A stretch of DNA of 64,000 bases from Flavobacterium pectinovorum (GTDB lineage Bacteria > Bacteroidota > Bacteroidia > Flavobacteriales > Flavobacteriaceae). Position numbers and translations under genes: made by a program. Numbering within the stretch: position 1 is the first letter of the stretch; every line of letters starts with the position of its first letter. Below the pieces are notes generated by a model that worked only from the letters and a program-made list of their open reading frames with translations, had not been told where the DNA came from and did no database searches. Below are positions 8,179 to 16,822 of the stretch, piece by piece. The stretch spans positions 62,001 to 126,000 of the forward strand of contig NZ_JAFEVZ010000011.1 of the NCBI RefSeq assembly GCF_022802975.1, in the 5' to 3' direction.

Positions 8179-9855
8179 ATGAAAGAAACCAAACATATAT
8201 CAAGATCAAGAGCGCAGGAATCATCTGCCGCAATTGAAAGAATGTACATTACGATGCGCCATTTATTTAACCGTGGTTTTTATAAGCCAATGGGAGTTTC
8301 TGGCGATGGTTTGCGTGAATCATTATTGGCGTTACGTCCTGAGATTTACGGAAATATTGCCGAAGAAAAAGTAGAACTAAACGGGCTTTTGTACGTTATA
8401 GAACGTCTTCCAATTGGAATTGAGCAATGTCGTTTTATCAATTTGACTTCAGATGAAGGCTATTCGAAATCGCATTTTCAGCCAATTGTTCCTCCAAAGA
8501 GAAGAAGAAACTGCTACCGGATCGACGAAGAACAAATGAATGTCGAAATCACTCGTGGACGTTCAGACATTTACGATATTCTGACACACTTGACTTTTAT
8601 TTTCATCGAATCCCATAAAATTAAAAACAGGGTTTTATTGGATGATGGAGGAGAAGTTTCGCGCGATTGGCTTAAATTAGAGCAAGCTGTAACGCAGACG
8701 AAAAAACTTTCCCAGGTTGAAAAAGAAAAAGCAATTTCGCATGTAGCCAATATTTTAGCCAGAACATTCGAAGAAGTTTTGGATATTTATGATGCTTTCG
8801 GATCTGAAAATGCTCCGGACCGCTTTTTGCATGTTATCTACTGGCTTGGAAAATTAGCTATCGAAGAAATGATCGATAACAATAAGAGAACTATAACTTT
8901 TAGCCCAGTTTTGAGGGAACGTTTAGGACATCATATTCACGGTGAAATCTGGGCAACTAATATCAAAGAAGTTTTAAAGGCGAATAATCTTTTAAAAAGA
9001 CCAATTCATGTAATTAGTGCGAATATGCACAGCGTTATGAATTCTATTTTTGCAACGCCGCTATTAACTTCAAAATATAAAGGTAAAACAGATTTCTTTA
9101 TTTATGAAGAATTAAGCAGTTCAGGTTCAAAAGAAATAAGAGCTCAGGTTGAAGAATTAGCTTTAAAAAACGGAATGATTTCTTTGCCTGATACATCCGG
9201 GACCAATATCGATGTTCAGATTTTCGATACAGCCAACATTGACTGGTCAAAAACAGCTTTTCCAAAAACCAAGCTTGATGAAGAAAAACCAGTCCTGATT
9301 GTAATGGATTATGCTTTTGGCGAGCAGGCCTATGAAACAATTGATGAGCTTTTAAAACCATTTAAAAAGGAAACTTTATTAAATGTAAAATCAGTTTCGA
9401 TAATGGGTAAAGCCGGAATTCTGGAAGGCGGAAAAGGAGATATTATGATTCCGTCTGCGCATATTAATGAAGGAACTGCTGACAATTATTTCTTCGAAAA
9501 TGAATTAACGGGTGCTATGTTTGAAGGAAATGATATTTCAGTTTACGAAGGTGCGATGGTGACAGTTTTAGGAACCTCGTTACAAAACAGAGAGCTGTTA
9601 AAATTCTTTCATGAATCCACCTGGGGAGTAATTGGCCTTGAAATGGAAGGCTCTTATTACCAGAAAGCAATACAATCGGCTTCAAAAATCAGAAAAAGTG
9701 TTCCGCATGATATTAAAGTACGCTATGCGTATTATGCTTCAGACAACCCTCTGGAAACCGGAAGCACATTGGCTTCAGGTGGCTTAGGGACAACAGGAGT
9801 AAAGCCTACCTATTTAATTACGATTAAAATTCTGGAACAAATTTTAAATAGTTAA
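8179..9855 (+). CDS. DUF6909-type protein with a nucleoside-phosphorylase-like C-terminal region
   Basis: A 558-residue cytoplasmic protein that I believe is the Bacteroidota family catalogued as DUF6909; the name is from memory. The N-terminal 250 residues are helical and unassigned. The C-terminal half (about 265-558) resembles the PNP/UDP phosphorylase fold. It has a glycine-rich MGKAGILEGGKGDIMIPSAH (about 410-430), and the late motif GLEMEGSYYQKAI (about 495-507) mimics the MEG/MES-A motif that contacts ribose and phosphate in nucleoside phosphorylases and AMP nucleosidases. A role in nucleoside or nucleotide salvage is therefore possible but unproven. It stands alone downstream of parDE. 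Confidence 0.55.
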   Translation: MKETKHISRSRAQESSAAIERMYITMRHLFNRGFYKPMGVSGDGLRESLLALRPEIYGNIAEEKVELNGLLYVIERLPIGIEQCRFINLTSDEGYSKSHFQPIVPPKRRRNCYRIDEEQMNVEITRGRSDIYDILTHLTFIFIESHKIKNRVLLDDGGEVSRDWLKLEQAVTQTKKLSQVEKEKAISHVANILARTFEEVLDIYDAFGSENAPDRFLHVIYWLGKLAIEEMIDNNKRTITFSPVLRERLGHHIHGEIWATNIKEVLKANNLLKRPIHVISANMHSVMNSIFATPLLTSKYKGKTDFFIYEELSSSGSKEIRAQVEELALKNGMISLPDTSGTNIDVQIFDTANIDWSKTAFPKTKLDEEKPVLIVMDYAFGEQAYETIDELLKPFKKETLLNVKSVSIMGKAGILEGGKGDIMIPSAHINEGTADNYFFENELTGAMFEGNDISVYEGAMVTVLGTSLQNRELLKFFHESTWGVIGLEMEGSYYQKAIQSASKIRKSVPHDIKVRYAYYASDNPLETGSTLASGGLGTTGVKPTYLITIKILEQILNS

Positions 9856-9918
9856 CCATTATCATTTCTTATGTTATAAAAGATAAATGTTAAATTTATT
9901 TTATAAGAATGAAAAAAG

Positions 9919-9926
9919 TAAATTTG
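9919..9926 (+). promoter_or_regulatory. -7 element of the exopolysaccharide operon (TAAATTTG)
   Basis: TAAATTTG matches TAnnTTTG and lies 19 nt before the ATG at 9946. No convincing -33 box is seen. Confidence 0.4.
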
Positions 9927-9945
9927 CTCCCGGAAACAAATCAAT

Positions 9946-10929
9946 ATGAAAAGAATACTTATTACAGGTGCCGCAGGATTTTTAGGATCACATTTGTGCG
10001 ATCGGTTTATCAAAGAAGGCTATTATGTTATTGGAATGGATAATCTGATTACAGGAGATCTTAAAAACATTGAACATTTGTTCAAATTAGAGCACTTTGA
10101 ATTCTATCATCACGATATCACAAAATTTGTACATATCCCGGGTGAATTAGATTATATTTTGCATTTTGCTTCACCGGCAAGTCCAATAGATTATTTAAAA
10201 ATTCCGATTCAGACTTTAAAAGTAGGATCATTAGGAACACATAATTTATTAGGTTTGGCCCGTGTAAAAAAAGCCAGAATTTTAATTGCTTCAACTTCTG
10301 AAGTATATGGAGATCCTTTGGTTCACCCACAAACAGAAGAATATTACGGAAATGTAAACACCATTGGACCACGCGGAGTTTATGATGAAGCCAAACGTTT
10401 TCAGGAATCTATCACAATGGCGTACCATACTTTTCATGGTGTTGAAACCAGAATAGTGCGTATTTTTAATACATACGGACCAAGAATGCGTCTTAATGAC
10501 GGTCGTGTAATTCCGGCTTTTATAGGGCAGGCACTTCGTGGAGAAGATTTAACGATTTTTGGAGACGGAATGCAAACCCGTTCGTTTTGTTATGTAGACG
10601 ATCAGGTAGAAGGCATTTTCAGATTATTGCATTCAGATTATGTGTATCCGGTAAATATTGGAAATCCGGACGAAATTACAATCAAAGATTTTGCTGAAGA
10701 AATTATAAAACTTACCGGAACCAATCAAAAAGTAGTTTATCATCCATTACCCATAAACGATCCTCTGCAACGCCAGCCGGATACTACAAAAGCAAAAGAA
10801 TTATTAGGCTGGGAGGCAAAAGTAACCCGTGCCGAAGGAATGAAAATCACATACGATTATTTTAAATCGTTGTCAAAAGAAGAACTTTCAAAAGAAGAGC
10901 ATAAAGATTTTTCAAATTATATAAAATAA
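9946..10929 (+). CDS. UDP-glucuronate decarboxylase (UDP-xylose synthase), extended SDR family
   Basis: A 327-residue extended short-chain dehydrogenase that should convert UDP-glucuronate to UDP-xylose with bound NAD. The N-terminal TGAAGFLG (residues 7-14) is the nucleotide-binding loop. The catalytic set is S116-T117-S118-E119 and Y146-xxx-K150 (in GVYDEAKR). The phrases MDNLITGDLKNIEHL, RIFNTYGPRMRLNDGRVIPA and TRSFCYVDDQVEGI are characteristic of UXS-type enzymes and distinguish them from RmlB or GalE. It is the first gene of a three-gene operon whose next start codon directly follows its stop, so it supplies a sugar nucleotide for glycan assembly. Confidence 0.88.
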   Translation: MKRILITGAAGFLGSHLCDRFIKEGYYVIGMDNLITGDLKNIEHLFKLEHFEFYHHDITKFVHIPGELDYILHFASPASPIDYLKIPIQTLKVGSLGTHNLLGLARVKKARILIASTSEVYGDPLVHPQTEEYYGNVNTIGPRGVYDEAKRFQESITMAYHTFHGVETRIVRIFNTYGPRMRLNDGRVIPAFIGQALRGEDLTIFGDGMQTRSFCYVDDQVEGIFRLLHSDYVYPVNIGNPDEITIKDFAEEIIKLTGTNQKVVYHPLPINDPLQRQPDTTKAKELLGWEAKVTRAEGMKITYDYFKSLSKEELSKEEHKDFSNYIK

Positions 10930-12282
10930 ATGCGGACAAAAACAGGGAAATATTCAGGCTATATCCGTCCGTTCTCCTATTTAATTGATTTGATTATTAT
11001 CAATTTTTTTGCGGTTTATATCGCACATTTTCCTGTAGATCAAATTTTATTTTTAGTGGTGCTAAATGTTGGCTGGATTGGTATTGCTTCAGATTTAGGC
11101 TTTTACGAAGTATATCGTTATACCAAAGTTATCGCAATTTTAAATTGTGCGTTAAAACAGGCCTGTTTATTCGGTTTTGTAGTTTTTGCCCTGGCTTTCT
11201 TTTATGCTAAGGAAATCAGTTTTAGAACGTTGCTGTTTTATTTATGGTTTATATTTATTCTGATTTTATTCATTAAGTTTTCAATTTATTATTTCCTGCA
11301 GACGTATAGAGTAGTTTTTGGTGGAAACCATAGAAGAGTTGTGCTGTTAGGTAACAAAGAGAGTATTTTTCCTTTAAAACAATTTTTTACCGAAAACCCG
11401 GATTATGGATATGAATTGATTCATGTTTTTGAATTTGAAGAAGTAAAAACGGAGCATATTAATCAAATGCTTGAATTTGTTCTGAATAAAAACATGGATG
11501 AAATGTATTGTTCTATTGTTGGTTTATCTCAGGATCAAATGAGTGAAATAATTGATTTTGCCGACAGTAATTTAAAGACATTGAAATTCATTCCAGATGG
11601 CAACCAGATGTTTTTTAGAAATTTCTTCTTAGAATACTATGATTACATTCCGGTAATTGCCCTTAGAAGCATTCGACTGGATGAACATTTGCATAAAATA
11701 ATGAAACGAACTTTTGATGTCATTTTTTCAATCATCATCATCGTCGGTGTTCTTTCATGGGTTCTTCCAATTTTAGGAATTTTAATAAAATTGGAATCAA
11801 AAGGACCAGTTTTACTCAAACAAAAACGTAATGGACTTAATAACAAGGAATTCAATTGTTTAAAGTTTCGATCAATGGAAATGAGTAATGAAGCCATAAT
11901 GAGTCAGGTTTCTAAAAATGATCCAAGGGTTACTAAAATAGGAAAGATTATTCGAAAAACAAGTATTGATGAACTGCCTCAGTTTTTTAATGTTTTGATT
12001 GGAGACATGTCTGTAGTTGGGCCAAGACCGCATATAGTAAGTTATAATCAGGAGTACATACTTAAAGTGGATAAATTTATGGTGCGCCATTTTATAAAAC
12101 CCGGAATTACAGGTTTGGCACAAGTAAAAGGTTTTCGGGGAGAAATCGAATCAGACTATGATATTATAAACCGGGTAAAATATGATATTTTTTATATCGA
12201 AAACTGGTCAATTTTATTAGACTTAAAAATTATTGTAATTACGATTTTCCACATTATTAAAGGTGACGAAAAAGCATATTGA
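10930..12282 (+). CDS. Polyprenyl-phosphate sugar-1-phosphate transferase (exopolysaccharide initiation)
   Basis: A 450-residue membrane enzyme of the polyprenyl glycosylphosphotransferase (PF02397) group, which loads the first sugar phosphate onto undecaprenyl phosphate. Four or five N-terminal helices (about residues 15-125) precede a Rossmann-like soluble section (about 135-240). A further transmembrane helix (about 262-285) leads into the catalytic domain, with LLKQKRNG, NCLKFRSM, RKTSIDELPQFFNVLIGDMS, VVGPRPH and KPGITGLAQVKG. The full set of motifs suggests an active enzyme. The ATG abuts the previous stop and its TGA overlaps the next ATG, so the operon is translationally coupled. Confidence 0.9.
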   Translation: MRTKTGKYSGYIRPFSYLIDLIIINFFAVYIAHFPVDQILFLVVLNVGWIGIASDLGFYEVYRYTKVIAILNCALKQACLFGFVVFALAFFYAKEISFRTLLFYLWFIFILILFIKFSIYYFLQTYRVVFGGNHRRVVLLGNKESIFPLKQFFTENPDYGYELIHVFEFEEVKTEHINQMLEFVLNKNMDEMYCSIVGLSQDQMSEIIDFADSNLKTLKFIPDGNQMFFRNFFLEYYDYIPVIALRSIRLDEHLHKIMKRTFDVIFSIIIIVGVLSWVLPILGILIKLESKGPVLLKQKRNGLNNKEFNCLKFRSMEMSNEAIMSQVSKNDPRVTKIGKIIRKTSIDELPQFFNVLIGDMSVVGPRPHIVSYNQEYILKVDKFMVRHFIKPGITGLAQVKGFRGEIESDYDIINRVKYDIFYIENWSILLDLKIIVITIFHIIKGDEKAY

Positions 12283-13049
12283 TGAGTGAATTAGTTTCTA
12301 TCATAACACCCACATATAACGCCGAAAAATACATTCGGGAAACCTTGCATTCTGTACTGAATCAAAGCTACCAAAACTGGGAAATGATTCTGGCAGATGA
12401 TGCTTCAACAGATAATACGGTTGTAATAATAGAGGAATTTGCTCAAAATGACAATCGAATAAAACTTTTTAAATTACCGGAAAATCGTGGAAATGGTTTT
12501 GCCAGAAACGCAGCTTTGGAAAAAGCTACAGGAAAATATATTGCCTATTTAGACGCCGATGATGTATGGTTTCCTGAGAAATTGGAAAAACAGATTCAGT
12601 TTTTAAAAATAAATAATTTGCCCTTCACTTTTAGTTTTTATGATTCTGTTGATGAAGATGGAAATGATTTAAACAGAAGAGTTGAATCACCAGATCCGTT
12701 AACATATAAACAACTTTTTTTCTGCAATTACGTAGGCAATTTGACAGCCATTTACAATGCAGATTATTTTGGAAAAATTATTCTCGAAACGTCACAAAAA
12801 CGTCAGGATTGGAGAATATGGCTTACGATTTTAAAACAAATTAAAACAGCCAGACCAGTTCCGGAATCTTTAGCGTTTTACAGAATTAGGAAGGATTCTG
12901 TTTCCTCCTCAAAATTCAAATTAATCAAACACAATTTTGGTGTTTACAGCGAATTCCACGGATATAATTTTGTGTTTTCTGTTTTGCTAATGGTGAGGTT
13001 TTTGTTTACTCAATTGATAATTAAATCAAAGTATATTAAGAAATCTTAA
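12282..13049 (+). CDS. Family 2 glycosyltransferase
   Basis: A GT-A fold glycosyltransferase of 255 residues. The ATG at 12282 overlaps the TGA of the sugar transferase by one base (TGATG). N-terminal VSIITPTYNAEKYIRETLHS (5-24), DDASTDNT (39-46) and the metal-binding D91-A-D93 (YLDADDVWF) are the diagnostic elements. It should add the next residue to the lipid-linked glycan started by the upstream enzyme. The donor sugar cannot be read from sequence; the adjacent UDP-xylose synthase is suggestive. It is the last gene of the operon, which ends in a long hairpin. Confidence 0.88.
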   Translation: MSELVSIITPTYNAEKYIRETLHSVLNQSYQNWEMILADDASTDNTVVIIEEFAQNDNRIKLFKLPENRGNGFARNAALEKATGKYIAYLDADDVWFPEKLEKQIQFLKINNLPFTFSFYDSVDEDGNDLNRRVESPDPLTYKQLFFCNYVGNLTAIYNADYFGKIILETSQKRQDWRIWLTILKQIKTARPVPESLAFYRIRKDSVSSSKFKLIKHNFGVYSEFHGYNFVFSVLLMVRFLFTQLIIKSKYIKKS

Positions 13050-13056
13050 GATTTAA

Positions 13057-13093
13057 TTTGTTTCAAGGTCGCAATTTGCGGCCTTGAAACAAA
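13057..13093 (+). repeat. 37-nt palindrome after the exopolysaccharide operon, same core as the ORF6N palindrome
   Basis: TTTGTTTCAAGG (13057-13068) pairs with CCTTGAAACAAA (13082-13093). The inner stem TCGCAA/TTGCGG pairs fully as RNA with one G-U. It starts 8 nt after the GT2 stop and may end transcription. The core GGTCGCAATTTGCGGCC resembles the palindromes at 13109-13129 and 13429-13459. Confidence 0.7.
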
Positions 13094-13108
13094 TTTAGTA
13101 TAGAATTG

Positions 13109-13129
13109 GAGATCACAATTTGTGACCTT
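13109..13129. repeat. Palindrome GATCACAATTTGTGACC downstream of the ORF6N gene
   Basis: A near-perfect inverted repeat centred at 13119, placed 7-27 nt beyond the ORF6N stop. Its core CACAATTTGTGACC is identical to the centre of the palindrome inside the ORF6N coding sequence. Confidence 0.7.
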
Positions 13130-13135
13130 AAAGAA

Positions 13136-13657
13136 TTATTTTTTATAGCCAATTTTCACTCTTTCAGAATCATTTTCTTTCTTCTCAGTCAATTCATCTA
13201 AATAAGAAAAAACCAATTCTATATTTTTATCATGATTCTCCAACTTCTTTTGAATCTGAAGAATATCAACCTTAATTTCGGTTGTGTCCAAAAGCATTTG
13301 TCTCACTTTCGTGAAAATCCTCATAATTTGAATATTGGTTTGAATGGCTTTGTCGCTTTTTAAAATACTTGAGAGCATCAGAATACCATGTTCAGTAAAA
13401 GCAAAGGGAGAGATTCTCGTTCCTCCCCAACTTGAGGTCACAATTTGTGACCTCAAGTTATTGAATTCATTTTGAGATAACTGAAACATAAAATCTTCTG
13501 GAAATTTTGAAATATTTCGTTTAACAGATTGTTTTAGAACTTTTGTTTCTACTCCATAAAGTGAAGCTAAATCACTATCGAGCATCACTTTTTGACCACG
13601 AATAAAATATATTTTATTAGAAATTGTTTCTTCAGTAAGTAAAGATTGATCCTCCAT
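13136..13657 (-). CDS. ORF6N domain-containing DNA-binding protein
   Basis: A 173-residue protein. Residues 10-100 form an ORF6N domain (KIYFIRGQKVMLDSDLASLY, VLKQSVKRNISKFPEDFMFQ, then LRSQIVTSSWGGTR and the AFTEHGILMLSSIL helix). A helical C-terminal tail (100-173, IQKKLENHDKNIELVFSYLD) probably forms a coiled coil. ORF6N relates to the KilA-N/BRO group of phage and mobile-element DNA-binding domains. Orthologues occur in many copies in Bacteroidota chromosomes; their role is not established. The codons for N67-S76 form a 31-nt palindrome, and two related palindromes flank the 3' end. It is probably monocistronic. Confidence 0.85.
   Translation of the reverse strand: MEDQSLLTEETISNKIYFIRGQKVMLDSDLASLYGVETKVLKQSVKRNISKFPEDFMFQLSQNEFNNLRSQIVTSSWGGTRISPFAFTEHGILMLSSILKSDKAIQTNIQIMRIFTKVRQMLLDTTEIKVDILQIQKKLENHDKNIELVFSYLDELTEKKENDSERVKIGYKK
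13429..13459. repeat. 31-nt perfect palindrome inside the ORF6N coding sequence
   Basis: The 15-nt arms AACTTGAGGTCACAA and TTGTGACCTCAAGTT are exact inverse complements around a single central T. On the coding strand they specify residues 67-76 (NLRSQIVTSS) of the ORF6N protein. In RNA this is a strong 15-bp hairpin only if the loop is strained; as DNA it is an ideal dimeric binding site. Confidence 0.9.
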
Positions 13658-13696
13658 AAGTTTTTAGTTAAAAAAAAATGTAAGATTTTATTTATA

Positions 13697-15007
13697 TTAC
13701 AAAAAAGATTTGAATTGTTTTAGTTTACCTCGATTGGTTCTTTCTAAAACAGTTTTTCTGGTAAAAGTGAAGTTTAGATGTGGCTCTAAGTACAAATCAA
13801 TAGCTTGTTTTATTTTCTCGATTTGTTCTGAAACTAATGCTGCATCAGAAACATATTCAATTTCAAAAGTATCTAATTTGGTTTGTTTGATGATGAATTC
13901 TTTTACGTTTCCATCGTCTTCAATAATGCTTTTGGTTACATAATAAAAGGTCAAACCTGGCGATTTTTTCCCGCTAGGCAAAATCGCAACATCATTGGTT
14001 CTTCCAATAAGCTTTTTCAGAATTGGTTTTTGAAGTGTGCTTTTTTCATCGAGAATTCCAATGTCTCCAATTTCATATCTAATGAATGGATTTGCTTTAT
14101 TGAAGAGCGAAGTAATGACAATTTTTCCCTCAGTTCCGTTTGGCACAGGATTATTGTTTTCGTCTAAAATTTCGACAAATAATGTTTCCGCATTTACCTG
14201 CCATTCTCCCTGCGGATTTTCAAAAGCGATCAAATCCAGTTCAGAAGCACCATATTCACTGATAATTGGAATTCCTAATTGTTTTTCCAGCAGTTTTTTA
14301 TCCATTTCAAAAAGCATTTCCGAAGTAACAAAACAAGCTTTCAGCGTTGGACAAATTTGATTTAAAATAATATTTTTCTGTTCTAAAAACTTAGCAAATA
14401 AAACAATTGAACTTGTATAACCATTTATATAATCGAATTTTTTAGTTTTAAATTTCTGCAGAAATTTTTCCAGAACATCATCTGATAAATCAAAAACCGG
14501 AAAACGATAACGATGCGTTAAAAAATCCTTGAAACGTTCTTTTTGATATCCAATAAAATCCATCGGAATTCCATAAAATCGTGCCTGATACGATTTGTTA
14601 AAATCAATCCCAAACCATCCAAAACGCATTATATTTGACGCCCAGGTTAAGGCGTGCGAATATTTATCTTTAGCAAAAACAAAAGGAGTTCCACTGGATC
14701 CAGACGTTTTGTTGAGGTAAATATTTTTTTTGGAATACCCTTTTGAGAGTCTTTCTTCGAGTGGTTTTTGTAGATTTTGTTTGTTTAAAACAGGAAGATT
14801 TTCCCAACTTTCAGCTGTTTTATTTCCGGCTAATTCGCTGTAAAATGAATTGTTTTTGAGGTGAAAATCAACAATTTCCGCTTTTTTGTTTTCAAGAAAT
14901 GAAGCAAATTCTTTTTCAGAAAAATGAACGATTTTATCCAATTCAGCTTTGGCTTTCTTTATCGGAAAACCGTTTAATTGAAGCGAAAGATCAAAAAGAC
15001 GAATCAT
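13697..15007 (-). CDS. CapK-like / phenylacetate-CoA-ligase-like adenylate-forming protein
   Basis: A 436-residue ANL-superfamily protein of the PaaK/CapK branch. NKTSGSSGTPFVFAKDKYSH (about residues 102-121) is the ATP-phosphate loop, SEYGASELD (about 245-253) the adenine-site motif, and YEIGDIGILDEK the later Asp motif, followed by the GRTNDVAILPSG hinge. CapK-type members are often encoded in capsule and polysaccharide loci, and this one sits beside an exopolysaccharide operon, so an acyl-modification step is possible. The substrate is unknown. It has no membrane segments. It is read away from purD, with 135 nt between the two starts. Confidence 0.8.
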   Translation of the reverse strand: MIRLFDLSLQLNGFPIKKAKAELDKIVHFSEKEFASFLENKKAEIVDFHLKNNSFYSELAGNKTAESWENLPVLNKQNLQKPLEERLSKGYSKKNIYLNKTSGSSGTPFVFAKDKYSHALTWASNIMRFGWFGIDFNKSYQARFYGIPMDFIGYQKERFKDFLTHRYRFPVFDLSDDVLEKFLQKFKTKKFDYINGYTSSIVLFAKFLEQKNIILNQICPTLKACFVTSEMLFEMDKKLLEKQLGIPIISEYGASELDLIAFENPQGEWQVNAETLFVEILDENNNPVPNGTEGKIVITSLFNKANPFIRYEIGDIGILDEKSTLQKPILKKLIGRTNDVAILPSGKKSPGLTFYYVTKSIIEDDGNVKEFIIKQTKLDTFEIEYVSDAALVSEQIEKIKQAIDLYLEPHLNFTFTRKTVLERTNRGKLKQFKSFL

Positions 15008-15109
15008 TTTTCAGGATAATTTTTGTCAAAAATAATGTTTAGGAATTACTAATAGGGCTGTACTAACAACTTTTTAAAGATTTAATTATTTTTTACGTAC
15101 AAAAGCAAT

Positions 15110-15117
15110 TATTTTTG
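15110..15117 (+). promoter_or_regulatory. -7 element of purD (TATTTTTG)
   Basis: TATTTTTG matches TAnnTTTG 25 nt before the purD ATG. The -33 region is T-rich, without an exact TTTG. Confidence 0.45.
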
Positions 15118-15142
15118 CACCACAACTAAATACAACTACACC

Positions 15143-16417
15143 ATGACAATTTTATTATTGGGATCAGGCGGAAGAGAGCATGCATTTGCATGGAAAATGA
15201 CTCAGAGTCCACTTTGCGAAAAACTTTTTGTAGTACCTGGAAATGCAGGAACTGCTGCAATTGCTGAAAATGTAGCCATATCTGCGACAGACTTTGAAGC
15301 TGTAAAAGCTTTGGTACTTAAAGAAAATATAAGTTTAGTAGTCGTAGGACCTGAAGATCCGTTGGTAAAAGGTATTTACGATTATTTCAAAAATGACGAA
15401 AGTTTAAAACATATTCCGGTTATCGGACCATCAAAATTGGGTGCGCAATTAGAAGGAAGCAAAGAATTTGCAAAAGAATTCCTGATGAAACACAATATTC
15501 CGACTGCAGCTTACGATAGTTTTACAGCTGAAACGGTTGAAAAAGGATGTGAATTTTTAGAAACTTTACAGCCACCATACGTTTTAAAAGCAGATGGTTT
15601 AGCAGCTGGAAAAGGCGTTTTGATTATTCAGGATCTTGAAGAAGCTAAAACAGAATTACGTAACATGTTGGTTCATGCAAAATTTGGAACAGCAAGTGCA
15701 AAAGTAGTTATCGAAGAATTCCTGGACGGAATCGAATTAAGCTGTTTCGTTTTAACAGACGGAAAAAACTATAAAATTCTTCCAACGGCAAAAGATTACA
15801 AACGTATTGGCGAAGGTGATACAGGTTTAAACACAGGAGGAATGGGAGCAGTTTCTCCGGTTCCTTACGTAGATGCTGTTTTGATGGAAAAAATTGAAAC
15901 CCGTATCGTAAAACCAACAATCGAAGGTTTCCAAAAAGACGGAATCGAATATAAAGGTTTTGTTTTTATAGGCTTGATTAACGTGAAAAATGAGCCAATA
16001 GTTATTGAGTACAACGTAAGAATGGGAGATCCGGAAACGGAAGTTGTAGTGCCAAGACTAAAATCTGATTTAGTAGAATTGTTCTTGTCTGTTGCAGATC
16101 AAAAATTAGGAGATTTCAATTTAGAAGTTGATCCAAGAAGCGCTACTACTGTTATGTTGGTTTCTGGAGGATATCCTGAAGATTTCGAAAAAGGAAAAGT
16201 AATTTCAGGTTTAGAAAATGTAACTGATTCAATAGTTTTTCACGCAGGAACAAAATTAGATAACGAAAATGTCGTTACTAATGGAGGGCGTGTAATCGCA
16301 GTAACATCATACGGAGATAATTTCCAGGAAGCCATAAAAAAATCTTACCAAAACATAGATAAACTAAGCTTTGATAAGATGTATTTTAGAAAAGATATTG
16401 GCTTCGATTTAATTTAA
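15143..16417 (+). CDS. purD: Phosphoribosylamine--glycine ligase (GAR synthetase)
   Basis: The enzyme joins phosphoribosylamine and glycine with ATP, the second step of de novo purine synthesis. The 424-residue length is normal. N-terminal LLLGSGGREHAFAWKM (4-19) is the PurD start. VVGPEDPLVKGI, the ATP-grasp strand PYVLKADGLAAGKGVLI (about 150-166), NTGGMGAVSPVPY and EYNVRMGDPETEVVVPRL complete the fold. It is monocistronic: a -7 motif lies upstream and a terminator begins 12 nt after the stop. Confidence 0.97.
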   Translation: MTILLLGSGGREHAFAWKMTQSPLCEKLFVVPGNAGTAAIAENVAISATDFEAVKALVLKENISLVVVGPEDPLVKGIYDYFKNDESLKHIPVIGPSKLGAQLEGSKEFAKEFLMKHNIPTAAYDSFTAETVEKGCEFLETLQPPYVLKADGLAAGKGVLIIQDLEEAKTELRNMLVHAKFGTASAKVVIEEFLDGIELSCFVLTDGKNYKILPTAKDYKRIGEGDTGLNTGGMGAVSPVPYVDAVLMEKIETRIVKPTIEGFQKDGIEYKGFVFIGLINVKNEPIVIEYNVRMGDPETEVVVPRLKSDLVELFLSVADQKLGDFNLEVDPRSATTVMLVSGGYPEDFEKGKVISGLENVTDSIVFHAGTKLDNENVVTNGGRVIAVTSYGDNFQEAIKKSYQNIDKLSFDKMYFRKDIGFDLI

Positions 16418-16428
16418 AAAAAATTCAC

Positions 16429-16452
16429 AAGCCCTTTTTAATTAAAGGGTTT
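16429..16452. terminator. Bidirectional intrinsic terminator (purD / DUF6341)
   Basis: AAGCCCTTT (16429-16437) pairs with AAAGGGTTT (16444-16452), with one G-U, across a 6-nt loop, followed by a T-run. It lies between convergent genes. Confidence 0.8.
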
Positions 16453-16458
16453 GTTTTT

Positions 16459-16689
16459 TTATTTTAAAAATGAATGAGCTGTTGTATCTTGGTTTTCTGT
16501 TCCTGCATCATCAAAAATGCGTAATTGTTTAATCCAATATACGATTGCTGCAGCACAGATAATCATGAAAATCCAGTTGATTGTGTTTGCACCAAACCAC
16601 GTAATCAATTCCAAACGACGTAAAAAGTCAAGAGGAGCAAACAAAATGTTAACGAATAAGTATTGAATTCCTTCGAAAAAAGCTGTCAT
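16459..16689 (-). CDS. Small membrane protein, DUF6341-like
   Basis: A 76-residue protein with one or two hydrophobic stretches (about residues 5-20 and 35-53, NWIFMIICAAAIVYWIKQLR) and a polar, acidic C-terminus ending HSFLK. I recall it as a flavobacterial family labelled DUF6341, usually beside a DUF6427 membrane protein and upp as here. No function is known. It diverges from the DUF6427-like gene, with 133 nt between starts. Confidence 0.65.
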   Translation of the reverse strand: MTAFFEGIQYLFVNILFAPLDFLRRLELITWFGANTINWIFMIICAAAIVYWIKQLRIFDDAGTENQDTTAHSFLK

Positions 16690-16822
16690 AATTTATAAAA
16701 TTATATGTTATTATTGTTTTTAACGCATTGAATCAAAATTCAAAAAGAATCTTTTTCAACTTGTTGGTTTTCCTTTTTAAACAAGTATTATATTTACAGT
16801 CACAAAAGTATAAAATATCCTT

